The notes beneath the pieces were generated by a model. The model ran no database searches. It saw only the letters and a list, made by a program, of their open reading frames with translations, and had not been told where the DNA came from. Positions 1 through 7,942 of a stretch of 64,000 nt of DNA are shown here, piece by piece. The position numbers and the translations under genes were made by a program. Source of the DNA: Lachnospiraceae bacterium UBA7202 (GTDB lineage Bacteria > Bacillota > Clostridia > Lachnospirales > Lachnospiraceae); contig DKUO01000055.1 in assembly GCA_002490705.1 (NCBI GenBank), positions 42,587-106,586 on the forward strand. The letters are read 5' to 3'. Every line of letters starts with the position of its first letter. The first letter of the stretch is position 1.

Positions 1-2
1 AG

Positions 3-197
3 CAGTGCATTTTCGAGCGCAAGTGCGAGGATGAGAGAGTCATGGTGGCGATCAATGCGGACGGAGAGGACTATACGGCCCATTTTGATGCAGGCTGCGG
101 CATGGCGGTGGATCTTATCACCGGGGAGAAACACGACTTTGGCGGTGGGAGTCTGTTACCCGCCTACAGCGCGTATTTCTGGAAGATGGAACGCTAA
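3..197 (+). CDS. C-terminal end of a GH13-like glycosidase (partial)
   Basis: The window opens inside a reading frame that gives 64 residues before TAA at 195-197. The text (VMVAINADGE, then LITGEKHDFGG, then LLPAYSAYFWKM) resembles the all-beta C-terminal domain that closes alpha-amylase-family (GH13) enzymes such as neopullulanases or oligo-glucosidases. In those families this domain packs against the barrel and carries no catalytic residue, so substrate cannot be judged from it. The catalytic part lies upstream of the window. The family call is inference from the typical 'alvaiNr.g ... dlltg ... lpa.sa.i' pattern. Confidence 0.6.
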   Translation, partial: QCIFERKCEDERVMVAINADGEDYTAHFDAGCGMAVDLITGEKHDFGGGSLLPAYSAYFWKMER

Positions 198-245
198 AGG
201 CGCAATTGTATCTTAACAACAAAATTTAGGAAAGGAGGTAATGTT

Positions 246-359
246 ATGTTTTTACACATCAATCATCAGACAGCCGATAGCAATAGAAAACTGCATAGGG
301 AAATGTTGCATGAAATTACCTCCGCATATAGGGGAGCCGGCAGGGACAGGGTGTGCTGA
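246..359 (+). CDS. 37-residue ORF with a sequestered ribosome site
   Basis: A short frame MFLHINHQTADSN... ends in ...GRDRVC and stops at 357-359. It has a near-perfect Shine-Dalgarno, AAAGGAGGT at 231-239, 6 bases before the ATG at 246. A second ATG at 241 is too close to it. The peptide is polar and basic with one C-terminal Cys and no membrane segment; I recognise no family. The 15-base stretch 234-248, covering the ribosome site and start codon, pairs with 309-323 inside the ORF. It lies between a glycosidase and an exporter pair and is followed by a terminator at 397-431. It could be a real small protein, a regulatory leader, or a remnant. Confidence 0.4.
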   Translation: MFLHINHQTADSNRKLHREMLHEITSAYRGAGRDRVC

Positions 360-396
360 CCCGGATTAGCCGGTCAATAGATATGCTGGGCTTTTA

Positions 397-431
397 GAGG
401 CTGTGGTAATTTGATTACCACAGCCTCTTTC
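397..431 (+). terminator. Strong intrinsic terminator
   Basis: Perfect 14-bp stem: GAGGCTGTGGTAAT at 397-410 and its complement at 414-427, with a 3-base loop, followed by a T-rich run. It ends the transcript of the glycosidase/small ORF before the ABC exporter. Confidence 0.9.
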
Positions 432-467
432 TCTTTGTGCGGAGAAGGTTTTTGGGGGATATAGAAC

Positions 468-2285
468 ATGAAAAAAATATCAAGCTACATATGGGATTAT
501 CGCTTTTCCTATCTGGGAGCGGTGCTGTCCCTTCTGGCCGCGGTCACGCTAGACATGGCGGCGCCGAGATTGACGGCGCGGGTGGTGGATGATGTGATTG
601 TGGGCGGAAAGATCGGGGAGTTAAAGTTCCTGCTGCTTGGATTTCTCGGCGTTGGGATCGGCAGGTGCAGCTTCCAGTATATAAAAGAATACACCTTTGA
701 CAAAAACGGCGCCAGAATTTCCGGAGATATGCGGCGGGATCTTTTTCGTCATATCCAGTCTTTGAGCGCGGACTTTTTTGACCGGACGAATACGGGAGAA
801 CTGATGGCGCGAGTCAAGGAGGATATCGACCATATTTGGGACGCGGTGGGATATGTGGGCATGCTGCTGATTGAGGTCAGCTATCATACGGGCATTATAC
901 TGGTCTGCATGTGTATGATCAACTGGAAACTGGCGCTGCTTTCCGGGGCGGCTATGCTTCTGTGCGGTGTCGTGGCGGTGATTATGGAGCGGAAGCTGGG
1001 CGCAGTCTACGAGGCCATCAGCGAGGAGAACGCAGTTTTAAACACGGTTGCGGAGGAAAATCTGGGCGGCGTGCGCACGGTCAAGGCTTTTGCCAGAGAA
1101 TCCTTTGAGATTGACAAGTTTCTCTCCCATAACAAACGGTACTATGAACTGAACATGGCGCAGTCCAAGGTGCTTGTGCGATACTATCCTGTTTTTGTGG
1201 TGATTCCTTTGATTTTGCCATTGTTGACCTTATTGGTCGGCGGACGGTTTGTGATTAACGGGGAGATGACGCTCGGGCAGATAACAGCATTTGTGGAGTA
1301 TTCCATGAACATCGTGTGGCCCATGGAGATGCTGGGCTGGCTTACCAACAGCTTCTCCTCCGCGGTGGCGTCCAACAAGAAGATTCGGAAAATCTATGAG
1401 GAAACACCTACCGTCACGGAAGTAACTGAGCCGGTCATAATAGAAAAGGTGCAGGGAAAGGTATGCTTCGACCATGTTTCCTTCCACAAGGCGGACCGGC
1501 ACGAGATTCTCCATGACATTACTTTTACTGTGGAGGCGGGAAAGACGCTTGGCATCATGGGCACGACCGGTGCGGGAAAGACGTCCATCATTCAGCTTTT
1601 GCAGCGCATGTATGACGCAACGGGCGGAGCGGTCTATCTGGACGGCAGGGATATCCGCACGCTTTCCCTGAAACAGCTCCGCACAAGTGTGAGTTTTGTC
1701 ATGCAGGATGTTTTTCTGTTTTCGGATACCATAGGCGACAACATCAAGCTGGGAAAAAAACAGTTTCTGGATTTCAGAACTGTGCGCAAGGCGTCCATGG
1801 ACGCGCAGGCAAGCGGGTTCATTGAGCGGATGGAGAAGCAGTACGAAACGGTGATCGGCGAGAGGGGTGTGGGACTGTCCGGCGGACAGAAACAGCGCAT
1901 CAGCATAGCCCGTGCGCTCTCCAAGAAAACTCCTATTTTGGTGCTGGATGATTCTACCTCCGCGCTGGATACGGAGACGGAACAGATGATCCAGCAGACA
2001 TTGCGCACGTTGGAACATACGACGAAAATTATTATCGGGCACAGAATCAGCGCGGTGCGCCATGCGGACGAGATTCTGGTGCTTGCAGAGGGAGCCATTG
2101 CAGAGCGGGGCACCCATGAAGAGCTTCTCGCCAGAAGGGGATTGTATTACGAAACATATTTGTCCCAGTACGGTGAAATATCTGCGGCAGAAGAGGAAGG
2201 CGGACCGGACGCGGACATACGGACGGCGGAGAACAGCAGAACAGAGAAGATGGGAGGTGAGGCGGATGGCCTTCAACTCGTATAA
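468..2285 (+). CDS. ABC exporter half-transporter with degenerate ATP site
   Basis: 605 residues: an N-terminal six-helix membrane domain (about residues 15-300) fused to an ATPase domain. Walker A GTTGAGKTS lies near residue 365, signature LSGGQ near 470, Walker B LVLDD near 490, and the switch His in IIGHR near 523. The usual catalytic Glu after Walker B is Asp (LDD), which in heterodimeric exporters marks the non-hydrolysing half. The next gene supplies the complementary half (LDE, but LSVGQ) and overlaps by 20 bp, so the two should form one pump. Substrate is unknown; drug, lipid or peptide export are all possible. No peptidase domain is present. The ribosome site is weak. Confidence 0.9.
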   Translation: MKKISSYIWDYRFSYLGAVLSLLAAVTLDMAAPRLTARVVDDVIVGGKIGELKFLLLGFLGVGIGRCSFQYIKEYTFDKNGARISGDMRRDLFRHIQSLSADFFDRTNTGELMARVKEDIDHIWDAVGYVGMLLIEVSYHTGIILVCMCMINWKLALLSGAAMLLCGVVAVIMERKLGAVYEAISEENAVLNTVAEENLGGVRTVKAFARESFEIDKFLSHNKRYYELNMAQSKVLVRYYPVFVVIPLILPLLTLLVGGRFVINGEMTLGQITAFVEYSMNIVWPMEMLGWLTNSFSSAVASNKKIRKIYEETPTVTEVTEPVIIEKVQGKVCFDHVSFHKADRHEILHDITFTVEAGKTLGIMGTTGAGKTSIIQLLQRMYDATGGAVYLDGRDIRTLSLKQLRTSVSFVMQDVFLFSDTIGDNIKLGKKQFLDFRTVRKASMDAQASGFIERMEKQYETVIGERGVGLSGGQKQRISIARALSKKTPILVLDDSTSALDTETEQMIQQTLRTLEHTTKIIIGHRISAVRHADEILVLAEGAIAERGTHEELLARRGLYYETYLSQYGEISAAEEEGGPDADIRTAENSRTEKMGGEADGLQLV

Positions 2286-4035
2286 AGATGATGAAGAGAG
2301 CGCAAAAGGGAGTAAGGTGCAGACCCTGCAACGGCTGTTTGGCTATCTGTTTGCGTATAAATGGCAGATTATTCTGGTGCTTGCGGTTATGGTGTACGGT
2401 GTGGCGGTGCGTTTGGTGAACCCGCTGATTATGGAGTCCGCCATAGATGACTATATTAGTCAAAATGATTTTGAGGGGCTTTACCGATTGCTTGTGATTG
2501 CGCTGATGATTAATCTGACGCTGGTGGCGACGGTAAAGCTGCGGATGTTTATTATGGCCAAGGTGTGCAACCGGATCCTCCTGACGATCCGGCAGGAGCT
2601 GTACACCCATATTCAAAAATTGGATTTCGCCTTTTTTGACAGCAGGCCCACGGGAAAAATTCTCTCCCGCATTATCGGGGACATCAATTCTCTGAAGGAT
2701 GTGCTTTCCAACTGTGTGACCACGCTTGTTCCGGACGGCCTTAAGGTGATTGCCGTGATTGTAATTATGGTCTGCAAAAATCCGGCGCTTGCGTTTGCGT
2801 CCTTACTAACGCTGCCGTTTATGGCGGCGGCCACCTTTTATATCGAATACCGGGCGCATCCGCGCTGGCAGATCTTCCGAAAGAAGTCGGCAAATTTAAA
2901 CGCCTTTATTCATGAAGATATGGCAGGCATCCGCATTATCCAGAGCTTTCATGCCGAAAAGGAAACGGAGGACACCTTTGACGGGCTTTTGCAGGAGCAC
3001 AGGAACGCTTTTTTCGACGCGGTGCGCATGAGCGATGCCTTCGGTTCCGTGATTGACCTGTCATGGGGGCTTGGCTGTATTTTCCTCTATTTTACGGGAA
3101 TTGTGATTTTGGGCGTAGACGCGGTGTCGGTGGGAACCTTTATCGCCTTTGGCACCTACCTGAATATGTTCTGGCAGCCGATACATAATATCAGTAATTT
3201 TTACAATCAGCTTGTGACCAATATCGCCGGCGCGGAGCGAATCTTTGAGATTCTGGACACGGAGCCGGGCATTGCTGACGGTGCAGCGGCGATAACTATG
3301 CCGGAGATTTCGGGGGAGGTAGTCTTTGACCATGTGAGTTTTTCTTATGACGATAAAGAGAAGGTGCTGGATGACGTAAACTTTACGATAAGGCCGGGCG
3401 AGATGATTGCGCTGGTGGGGCCGACGGGAGCCGGAAAGACCACCATAGTCAACCTAATCAGTCGTTTTTACGAGGTGACGGATGGTGCGGTCAGGATTGA
3501 CGGACAGGATGTGCGCGAAGTTACGATAGAGAGCCTGCGCAGACAGATGGGGATTATGACGCAGGACAACTTCCTCTTTTCCGGCACGATCAGGGAAAAC
3601 ATCCGCTACGGCAGACTGGATGCTACGGATGAGGAGATCGAGGCGGCCGCCAGAGCTGTCAATGCGCATGCCTTTATTATGAAGCTGGAAAAGGGATATG
3701 ACACGGAACTCTCTGAGCGGGGCGGCGGGCTTTCCGTCGGACAGAAACAGCTTTTAGCCTTTGCGAGGACGATGGTCTCCGATCCGAAGATACTGATTTT
3801 GGACGAAGCCACTTCCAGTATAGATACAAAGACGGAGCTTTTGGTGCAGGAGGGCATCGGGCATCTGCTGGCGGGCAGAACCTCCTTTGTGATTGCCCAC
3901 AGATTGTCCACCATTCGGCGGGCGGACCGTATTTTTGTGGTGGACGACGGAAAAATTCTGGAGGAGGGCAGCGAGGAGGAGCTGATGGCAAGGAAAGGAC
4001 TGTATTATCAGCTTTATCAGAACAGTATTTTGTAA
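2266..4035 (+). CDS. ABC exporter half-transporter, partner of the preceding gene
   Basis: 589 residues from ATG 2266, chosen because GGGAGGTGA at 2252-2260 sits just before it; the frame is open further upstream. Six-helix exporter membrane domain, then an ATPase domain with Walker A GPTGAGKTT (near residue 385), signature LSVGQ (degenerate, near 488), Walker B LILDEATSS with a normal catalytic Glu (near 509), and switch His in IAHRLST. Together with the upstream subunit one consensus site (this Walker A/B with the partner's LSGGQ) and one degenerate site result, the classic heterodimeric exporter layout. The start lies within the end of the upstream gene, indicating translational coupling. 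Confidence 0.92.
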   Translation: MAFNSYKDDEESAKGSKVQTLQRLFGYLFAYKWQIILVLAVMVYGVAVRLVNPLIMESAIDDYISQNDFEGLYRLLVIALMINLTLVATVKLRMFIMAKVCNRILLTIRQELYTHIQKLDFAFFDSRPTGKILSRIIGDINSLKDVLSNCVTTLVPDGLKVIAVIVIMVCKNPALAFASLLTLPFMAAATFYIEYRAHPRWQIFRKKSANLNAFIHEDMAGIRIIQSFHAEKETEDTFDGLLQEHRNAFFDAVRMSDAFGSVIDLSWGLGCIFLYFTGIVILGVDAVSVGTFIAFGTYLNMFWQPIHNISNFYNQLVTNIAGAERIFEILDTEPGIADGAAAITMPEISGEVVFDHVSFSYDDKEKVLDDVNFTIRPGEMIALVGPTGAGKTTIVNLISRFYEVTDGAVRIDGQDVREVTIESLRRQMGIMTQDNFLFSGTIRENIRYGRLDATDEEIEAAARAVNAHAFIMKLEKGYDTELSERGGGLSVGQKQLLAFARTMVSDPKILILDEATSSIDTKTELLVQEGIGHLLAGRTSFVIAHRLSTIRRADRIFVVDDGKILEEGSEEELMARKGLYYQLYQNSIL

Positions 4036-4041
4036 ATCGGG

Positions 4042-4087
4042 TTGACAAAAAAAATTTTGACTTTATAATTTAAGTTAGTTACTTAAA
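4042..4087 (+). promoter_or_regulatory. Promoter and palindromic operator of the LacI gene
   Basis: TTGACA at 4042-4047 and TATAAT at 4064-4069 are 16 bases apart. Immediately after, TTTAAGTTAGTTACTTAAA at 4069-4087 is a perfect 7-bp inverted repeat with a 5-base centre, placed over the expected transcription start. That position suits autorepression by the LacI-type protein or control by the AraC protein. ACTTTATAATTTAA (4060-4073) recurs at the epimerase promoter (9893-9906). Confidence 0.75.
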
Positions 4088-4104
4088 AAATTAGCAAAGT
4101 TGGA

Positions 4105-5142
4105 ATGAAAATGGCAAAAGCAGTAAAGATGGCGGATATCGCGAAGGTGATGGGAGTCAGTACGGTGACGGTGTCTAAGGCGCTGTCAGACCAGAAGGGC
4201 GTCAGCGAGGAGCTCCGCGTGAAAATCAAAGAAAAGGCGCGGGAAATGGGTTATAAGACGGCCTCCGCGCGGTACAGGGAGCGGTCCGGCGGCGGAAAAA
4301 GCTACACCTTCGGCGTGATTGTGTCGGACCGTTTCCTCGCGAAGTATGAATCCTTTTATTGGAATCTTTATCAGGAGGTAGCTACGGCAGCAGTACAGAA
4401 GGGATGCTTTACCATGCTGGAGGTGCTGAAGGCGGAGGATGAGGATAAACTCACCATGCCAAGGCTTTTGGGAGAGAGAAAGGCGGAAGGCCTGATCATC
4501 ATTGGCAGACTGCAGGAGGCCTACATGGAAAAGCTGATGGGGCAGATGGATATCCCCTTTATTCTGCTTGATTTTACGGACAGGAACGGCATGTATGACG
4601 CCGTGATTTCCAATAGCTATATGGGCATGTACCGAATGACCAACTATCTGTTTGATATGGGGCATCGGGAAATCGGTTTTGTGGGAAATGTCTTTTTTAC
4701 GGATTCGATTACCGACCGCTTTTTCGGTTATCTGAAGTCGCTGGCGGAACACGGGGTCGAGCTGAACAGGGACTGGGTGCTTCAGGACAGAAACCAGCGT
4801 ACGGGAAGATCGGATGTGGGATTTGAATGGGAACTGCCGAAGAAAATGCCCACAGCTTTTGTCTGCAATAATGATGTGGCGGCGGCCGCGCTCGTGGAGC
4901 ATTTGCAGCAGGAGGGATACCGGGTGCCGCAGGATATTTCCGTGGTAGGGTATGACAATTATCAACCGCCGGGGCTGTGCGATGTGAGAATTACCACCTA
5001 CGAGGTAAATATGCCGAGAATGGCGGAACAGACGGTGGGAAATCTGATCAGTAAGCTTTCCGGGGAAAGCTATAAGCAGGGCGTAACCATTGTGGATGGA
5101 AGAATTATCTATAAAGAGAGCGTGAACAGAATAACGCAATAG
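4105..5142 (+). CDS. LacI-family transcriptional regulator of the mannan locus
   Basis: 345 residues. An N-terminal LacI helix-turn-helix (VKMADIAKVMGVSTVTVSKAL, about residues 7-27) is followed by a periplasmic-binding-like effector domain. The end (VVGYDNYQPPGLCDVRITTYEVNMPRMAEQTV) is the usual LacI C-terminal signature. A second possible start lies six bases downstream (4111); neither has a good Shine-Dalgarno. It sits tail-to-tail with an AraC regulator and upstream of a sugar transporter and GH130 phosphorylases, so its effector is plausibly a manno-oligosaccharide or breakdown product. That effector is inference. Confidence 0.9.
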   Translation: MKMAKAVKMADIAKVMGVSTVTVSKALSDQKGVSEELRVKIKEKAREMGYKTASARYRERSGGGKSYTFGVIVSDRFLAKYESFYWNLYQEVATAAVQKGCFTMLEVLKAEDEDKLTMPRLLGERKAEGLIIIGRLQEAYMEKLMGQMDIPFILLDFTDRNGMYDAVISNSYMGMYRMTNYLFDMGHREIGFVGNVFFTDSITDRFFGYLKSLAEHGVELNRDWVLQDRNQRTGRSDVGFEWELPKKMPTAFVCNNDVAAAALVEHLQQEGYRVPQDISVVGYDNYQPPGLCDVRITTYEVNMPRMAEQTVGNLISKLSGESYKQGVTIVDGRIIYKESVNRITQ

Positions 5143-5154
5143 AAAAGGGGCGCA

Positions 5155-6063
5155 TCAGTTTCGATGCGCCTCTCTGTATGCCTGGGGTGTGGAACCGTAT
5201 TCCTTTTTAAAAAGGTTGATAAAGTGGTTGGTGTTTTCGTAGCCCGTCTCCAGAGCGATTTCGTGTATCTTTTTCTGGGTGGAGAGCAGCAGGTTTTCTG
5301 CGGCTTCCATCCTTTTTTTATTGAGGTATTTGAGCGGCGGCAGGCCGAAAGCGGCGGAAAATTCGTGGCAGATCCGGTATTTGCTCATATGACAGCGCTG
5401 CTCCAGATCGTCGAGCCGGATGTGGCTTGTCAGATGATTGTCTATATAATGCCTGAGCTCTCTCAGATAGGGAGCGCAGGCCTTCTCTTCGCCTTCCAGA
5501 TGAAACGCACGGATAAAGAGATCTGTCAAAATGGCGGTTATCAGATTGGAATCCCGCAATTTATTTTCCGGTGCGGCGCCGGCGCTGCCGGCGAGAAGCT
5601 GTTCCAGATTTTTCCGAATCGGAGAAAACCGGTCAATGCGGGCGAGGAGAAAGGTATGAAAGGGAACCAAAGACTCGTAAACGTTAAAAAGCCCCCCCCC
5701 AAGCGAAAAAGCGATCATGCGCAGAGGGTGATCACCGGATGTCAGGGAAAAAGACTGCACGCTGCAGTCCAGATAGAGAAGGGTATCCGGCGAAAGGGCA
5801 CAGTCCTTGCCGGAGGAGAGCCGGAAGGTGCCACATCCTTCCTGTATATAGAAAAGCATGCGGCAGCTAAACGGCTGAAAGGAAAGCGCAAGCCTCTCCC
5901 CGATCTCGACACTGCCGCCGGAATAGACGGTCGGAAGCTGTCCGGCGGTGGCGTCCAGCAGGTCGTAAAAGGTGCCGGCAAAATATGCGGCGTCCGGTAC
6001 GGATTCAGAGGAAGCGGCGGATTTAACGGTAAGCGCCGTCTGGTACTGTTCTCGGAATGTCAT
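5155..6063 (-). CDS. AraC-family regulator with a G9 tract
   Basis: 302 residues. An N-terminal cupin-like effector region (about residues 30-160) precedes a C-terminal pair of AraC helix-turn-helix motifs (about 200-300; IRLDDLEQRCHMSKYRICHEF, then KIHEIALETGYENTNHFINLFKKEYGSTPQAYR). It diverges from the solute-binding-protein gene across a 311-bp AT-rich intergene and is probably the activator of sugar uptake. The coding strand has nine consecutive G at 5692-5700, coding LGGGL, a site prone to slipped-strand changes. GGAAGG precedes the start. Start choice is reasonably firm. Confidence 0.88.
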   Translation of the reverse strand: MTFREQYQTALTVKSAASSESVPDAAYFAGTFYDLLDATAGQLPTVYSGGSVEIGERLALSFQPFSCRMLFYIQEGCGTFRLSSGKDCALSPDTLLYLDCSVQSFSLTSGDHPLRMIAFSLGGGLFNVYESLVPFHTFLLARIDRFSPIRKNLEQLLAGSAGAAPENKLRDSNLITAILTDLFIRAFHLEGEEKACAPYLRELRHYIDNHLTSHIRLDDLEQRCHMSKYRICHEFSAAFGLPPLKYLNKKRMEAAENLLLSTQKKIHEIALETGYENTNHFINLFKKEYGSTPQAYREAHRN

Positions 6064-6374
6064 GAAAAGCGCCTTCCTGCTTGATGAGCGTGACTTAAAC
6101 TAATGACTACTTAATATAAACTAATAATTAGCCTACTAATTAATTCCTTAAATTAAGTTTATAACGTTTAAAAACAAAATATCCATTGTTAAAATGACCA
6201 AAAATGACAATATAAAATTGTATAAATAGAAGAAAAGCACAAATAAGGCAATAATGATATATATTCCACAAGAAAAATTGATGATTAAAATTTAAGATAA
6301 TGTATACTTAATTTAAAGTTAAATAATTAACTAACGACTCGAGAGAGTCAGACTAAAAGGAGGATAATAATATT
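6064..6374. promoter_or_regulatory. Divergent AT-rich control region between AraC and SBP genes
   Basis: 311 bp without a gene. TAAACTAAT occurs at 6096-6104 and 6117-6125, exactly 21 bp apart, the spacing of AraC-type direct half-sites. A possible SBP promoter is TTGATG (6278-6283) with TATACT (6303-6308), but the 19-base spacer is long. TTAATTTAAAGTTAA near 6308 resembles the box at 9902. TTAACTAACG at 6327-6336 shares TAACTAAC with the complement of the LacI operator. GACTC/GAGTC (6336-6340, 6345-6349) forms a small inverted repeat, and AAAAGGAGGATAA before 6375 is a strong ribosome site. Confidence 0.55.
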
Positions 6375-7829
6375 ATGAAACTGAGAAAAGTGTTAGCGCT
6401 TACCTTGGCACTGTCCATGACCTTCTCACTGGCAGCCTGCGGCGGCTCGGATGAAGGCGCGGCAGAGGCTCCTGCGGCGGACGCAGGCGAGACGGCAGCT
6501 CCCGCAGATGAGGCGGAGGCTCCGGCAGCGGATGCAGGCGAGGAGGCTCCCGCGGCAGCAGCGTCTGATCTTACCTATGCATCCATCAAACTGGGCGAGG
6601 ATTACAAAGACCTGACAACCACAATCAAGTTCATCCATCACAAGACGGACCGCGAAGAGGATGGTACGATGGCGGATCTGATTGCGAAATTTAACGAGGT
6701 ATATCCGAACATCACGGTGGAGACGGAAGGCGTTACGGATTATCAGGAGGATTCCCTGCTTCGTCTTTCTTCCGGCGACTGGGGCGATATCATGTTTATC
6801 CCTGCAGTAGACGCGGCGGATCTTCCCACCTACTTCCTTCCCTACGGCACGGTGGATGAGATGAGCGAATATGTCAATTTTGCAGACCAGTGGAAGGATG
6901 CGGCGGGCAACTGCTACGGCATCGGCTACATGGGTAACGCACAGGGTATTCTCTACAATAAAAAGGTATTTGCGGACGCAGGCGTGACGGAGCTGCCCAA
7001 GACTCCCGATGAGTTCATCGCAGCCCTGCAGGCGATCAAGGACAACACGGACGCAATTCCGCTCTACACAAACTATGCGGCAGGCTGGACCATGGGCGGT
7101 CAGTGGGACGCTTATCTGGGCGCGATCACAACCGGCGACGAAACTTGGTTAAACCAGAAGTTTGTACATACCGCAGAGCCTTTCAAGGATAACGGTGACG
7201 GCACAGGCGCCTATGCATTATACAAGATTCTGTATGATGCGGTGGAAAAGGGACTGATTGAGGAAGATTACACAACAACGGACTGGGAAGGCTGCAAGCC
7301 TATGATCAACAACGGCGAGATCGGCACCATGGTGCTCGGTTCTTGGGCAATCGCACAGATGAAGGCGGCAGGCGATCATCCCGATGATATCGGTTATATG
7401 CCTTTCCCGATCACAGTAAACGGTCAGCAGTATGCGACAGCAGGCCCTGACTACTGCTACGGTATCAATGTAAACGCTTCTGACGACAACAAAGCGGCGG
7501 CTATGGTATTTGTAAAGTGGATGGTTGAGGAATCCGGCTGGTGCGATCTGGAGGGCGGCTATCCGATCTCCAAGACTGCCCCCACTTCCTTTGTATTCGA
7601 CGGCGTAACGGTGGTAAATAACCTGACCTCCCTGCCTGGCGAGGAAGACCTCATGAACGAGATGAACGCGGAGTCCGAACTTTCCTTTAACGCAGGCGGT
7701 GATGCGAAGATTCAGGCAATCGTTGAGGCGGCATTTACAGGCACACAGACCTACGACGAAATCATGGCTGACTGGACCACGGCTTGGAATGCGGCGCAGG
7801 ATTCTCTTGGCATCGAAGTAAAATATTAA
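6375..7829 (+). CDS. Sugar ABC transporter substrate-binding lipoprotein
   Basis: 484 residues. A lipoprotein signal peptide ends in the lipobox SLAAC (Cys near residue 23), followed by a low-complexity Ala/Glu/Pro linker (about 24-65) and a family 1 extracellular solute-binding domain with an MalE-like layout (TIKFIHHKTDREEDGTMADL; ILYNKKVFADAGV; GSWAIAQMKAAG). It would capture an oligosaccharide outside the membrane and hand it to the two permeases that follow. Because the locus encodes beta-manno-oligosaccharide phosphorolysis, mannobiose or longer beta-1,4-mannosides are the likely ligands; that is inference. It has a strong ribosome site and is separated from the permeases by a stable hairpin. 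Confidence 0.93.
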   Translation: MKLRKVLALTLALSMTFSLAACGGSDEGAAEAPAADAGETAAPADEAEAPAADAGEEAPAAAASDLTYASIKLGEDYKDLTTTIKFIHHKTDREEDGTMADLIAKFNEVYPNITVETEGVTDYQEDSLLRLSSGDWGDIMFIPAVDAADLPTYFLPYGTVDEMSEYVNFADQWKDAAGNCYGIGYMGNAQGILYNKKVFADAGVTELPKTPDEFIAALQAIKDNTDAIPLYTNYAAGWTMGGQWDAYLGAITTGDETWLNQKFVHTAEPFKDNGDGTGAYALYKILYDAVEKGLIEEDYTTTDWEGCKPMINNGEIGTMVLGSWAIAQMKAAGDHPDDIGYMPFPITVNGQQYATAGPDYCYGINVNASDDNKAAAMVFVKWMVEESGWCDLEGGYPISKTAPTSFVFDGVTVVNNLTSLPGEEDLMNEMNAESELSFNAGGDAKIQAIVEAAFTGTQTYDEIMADWTTAWNAAQDSLGIEVKY

Positions 7830-7885
7830 GAAGGAATCTCTTCTAAAAAGAGTTGTAAGTTGTTATAAGGTTTGAGTGGATAATC

Positions 7886-7921
7886 GGGGCTGACACAGGA
7901 AAAAACAAAGGTGGCAGCCCC
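7886..7921 (+). other. Intercistronic hairpin between SBP and permease genes
   Basis: GGGGCTGACAC at 7886-7896 pairs with GTGGCAGCCCC at 7911-7921 (one A-G mismatch). No T-run follows, so it is not an ordinary terminator. Its position suggests an RNA-stabilising or processing element that keeps the binding-protein message more abundant than the permease message. Confidence 0.6.
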
Positions 7922-7942
7922 TAACTATCAGGAGGGTAGCGT

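Noticed and set aside
1230..2276. Minus-strand ORF of 348 codons
   Set aside because: Antisense to the ABC exporter gene, which has all expected ATPase motifs on the plus strand.
5164..6084. Plus-strand ORF of 306 codons
   Set aside because: Antisense to the AraC gene; the minus strand carries a clear double helix-turn-helix.
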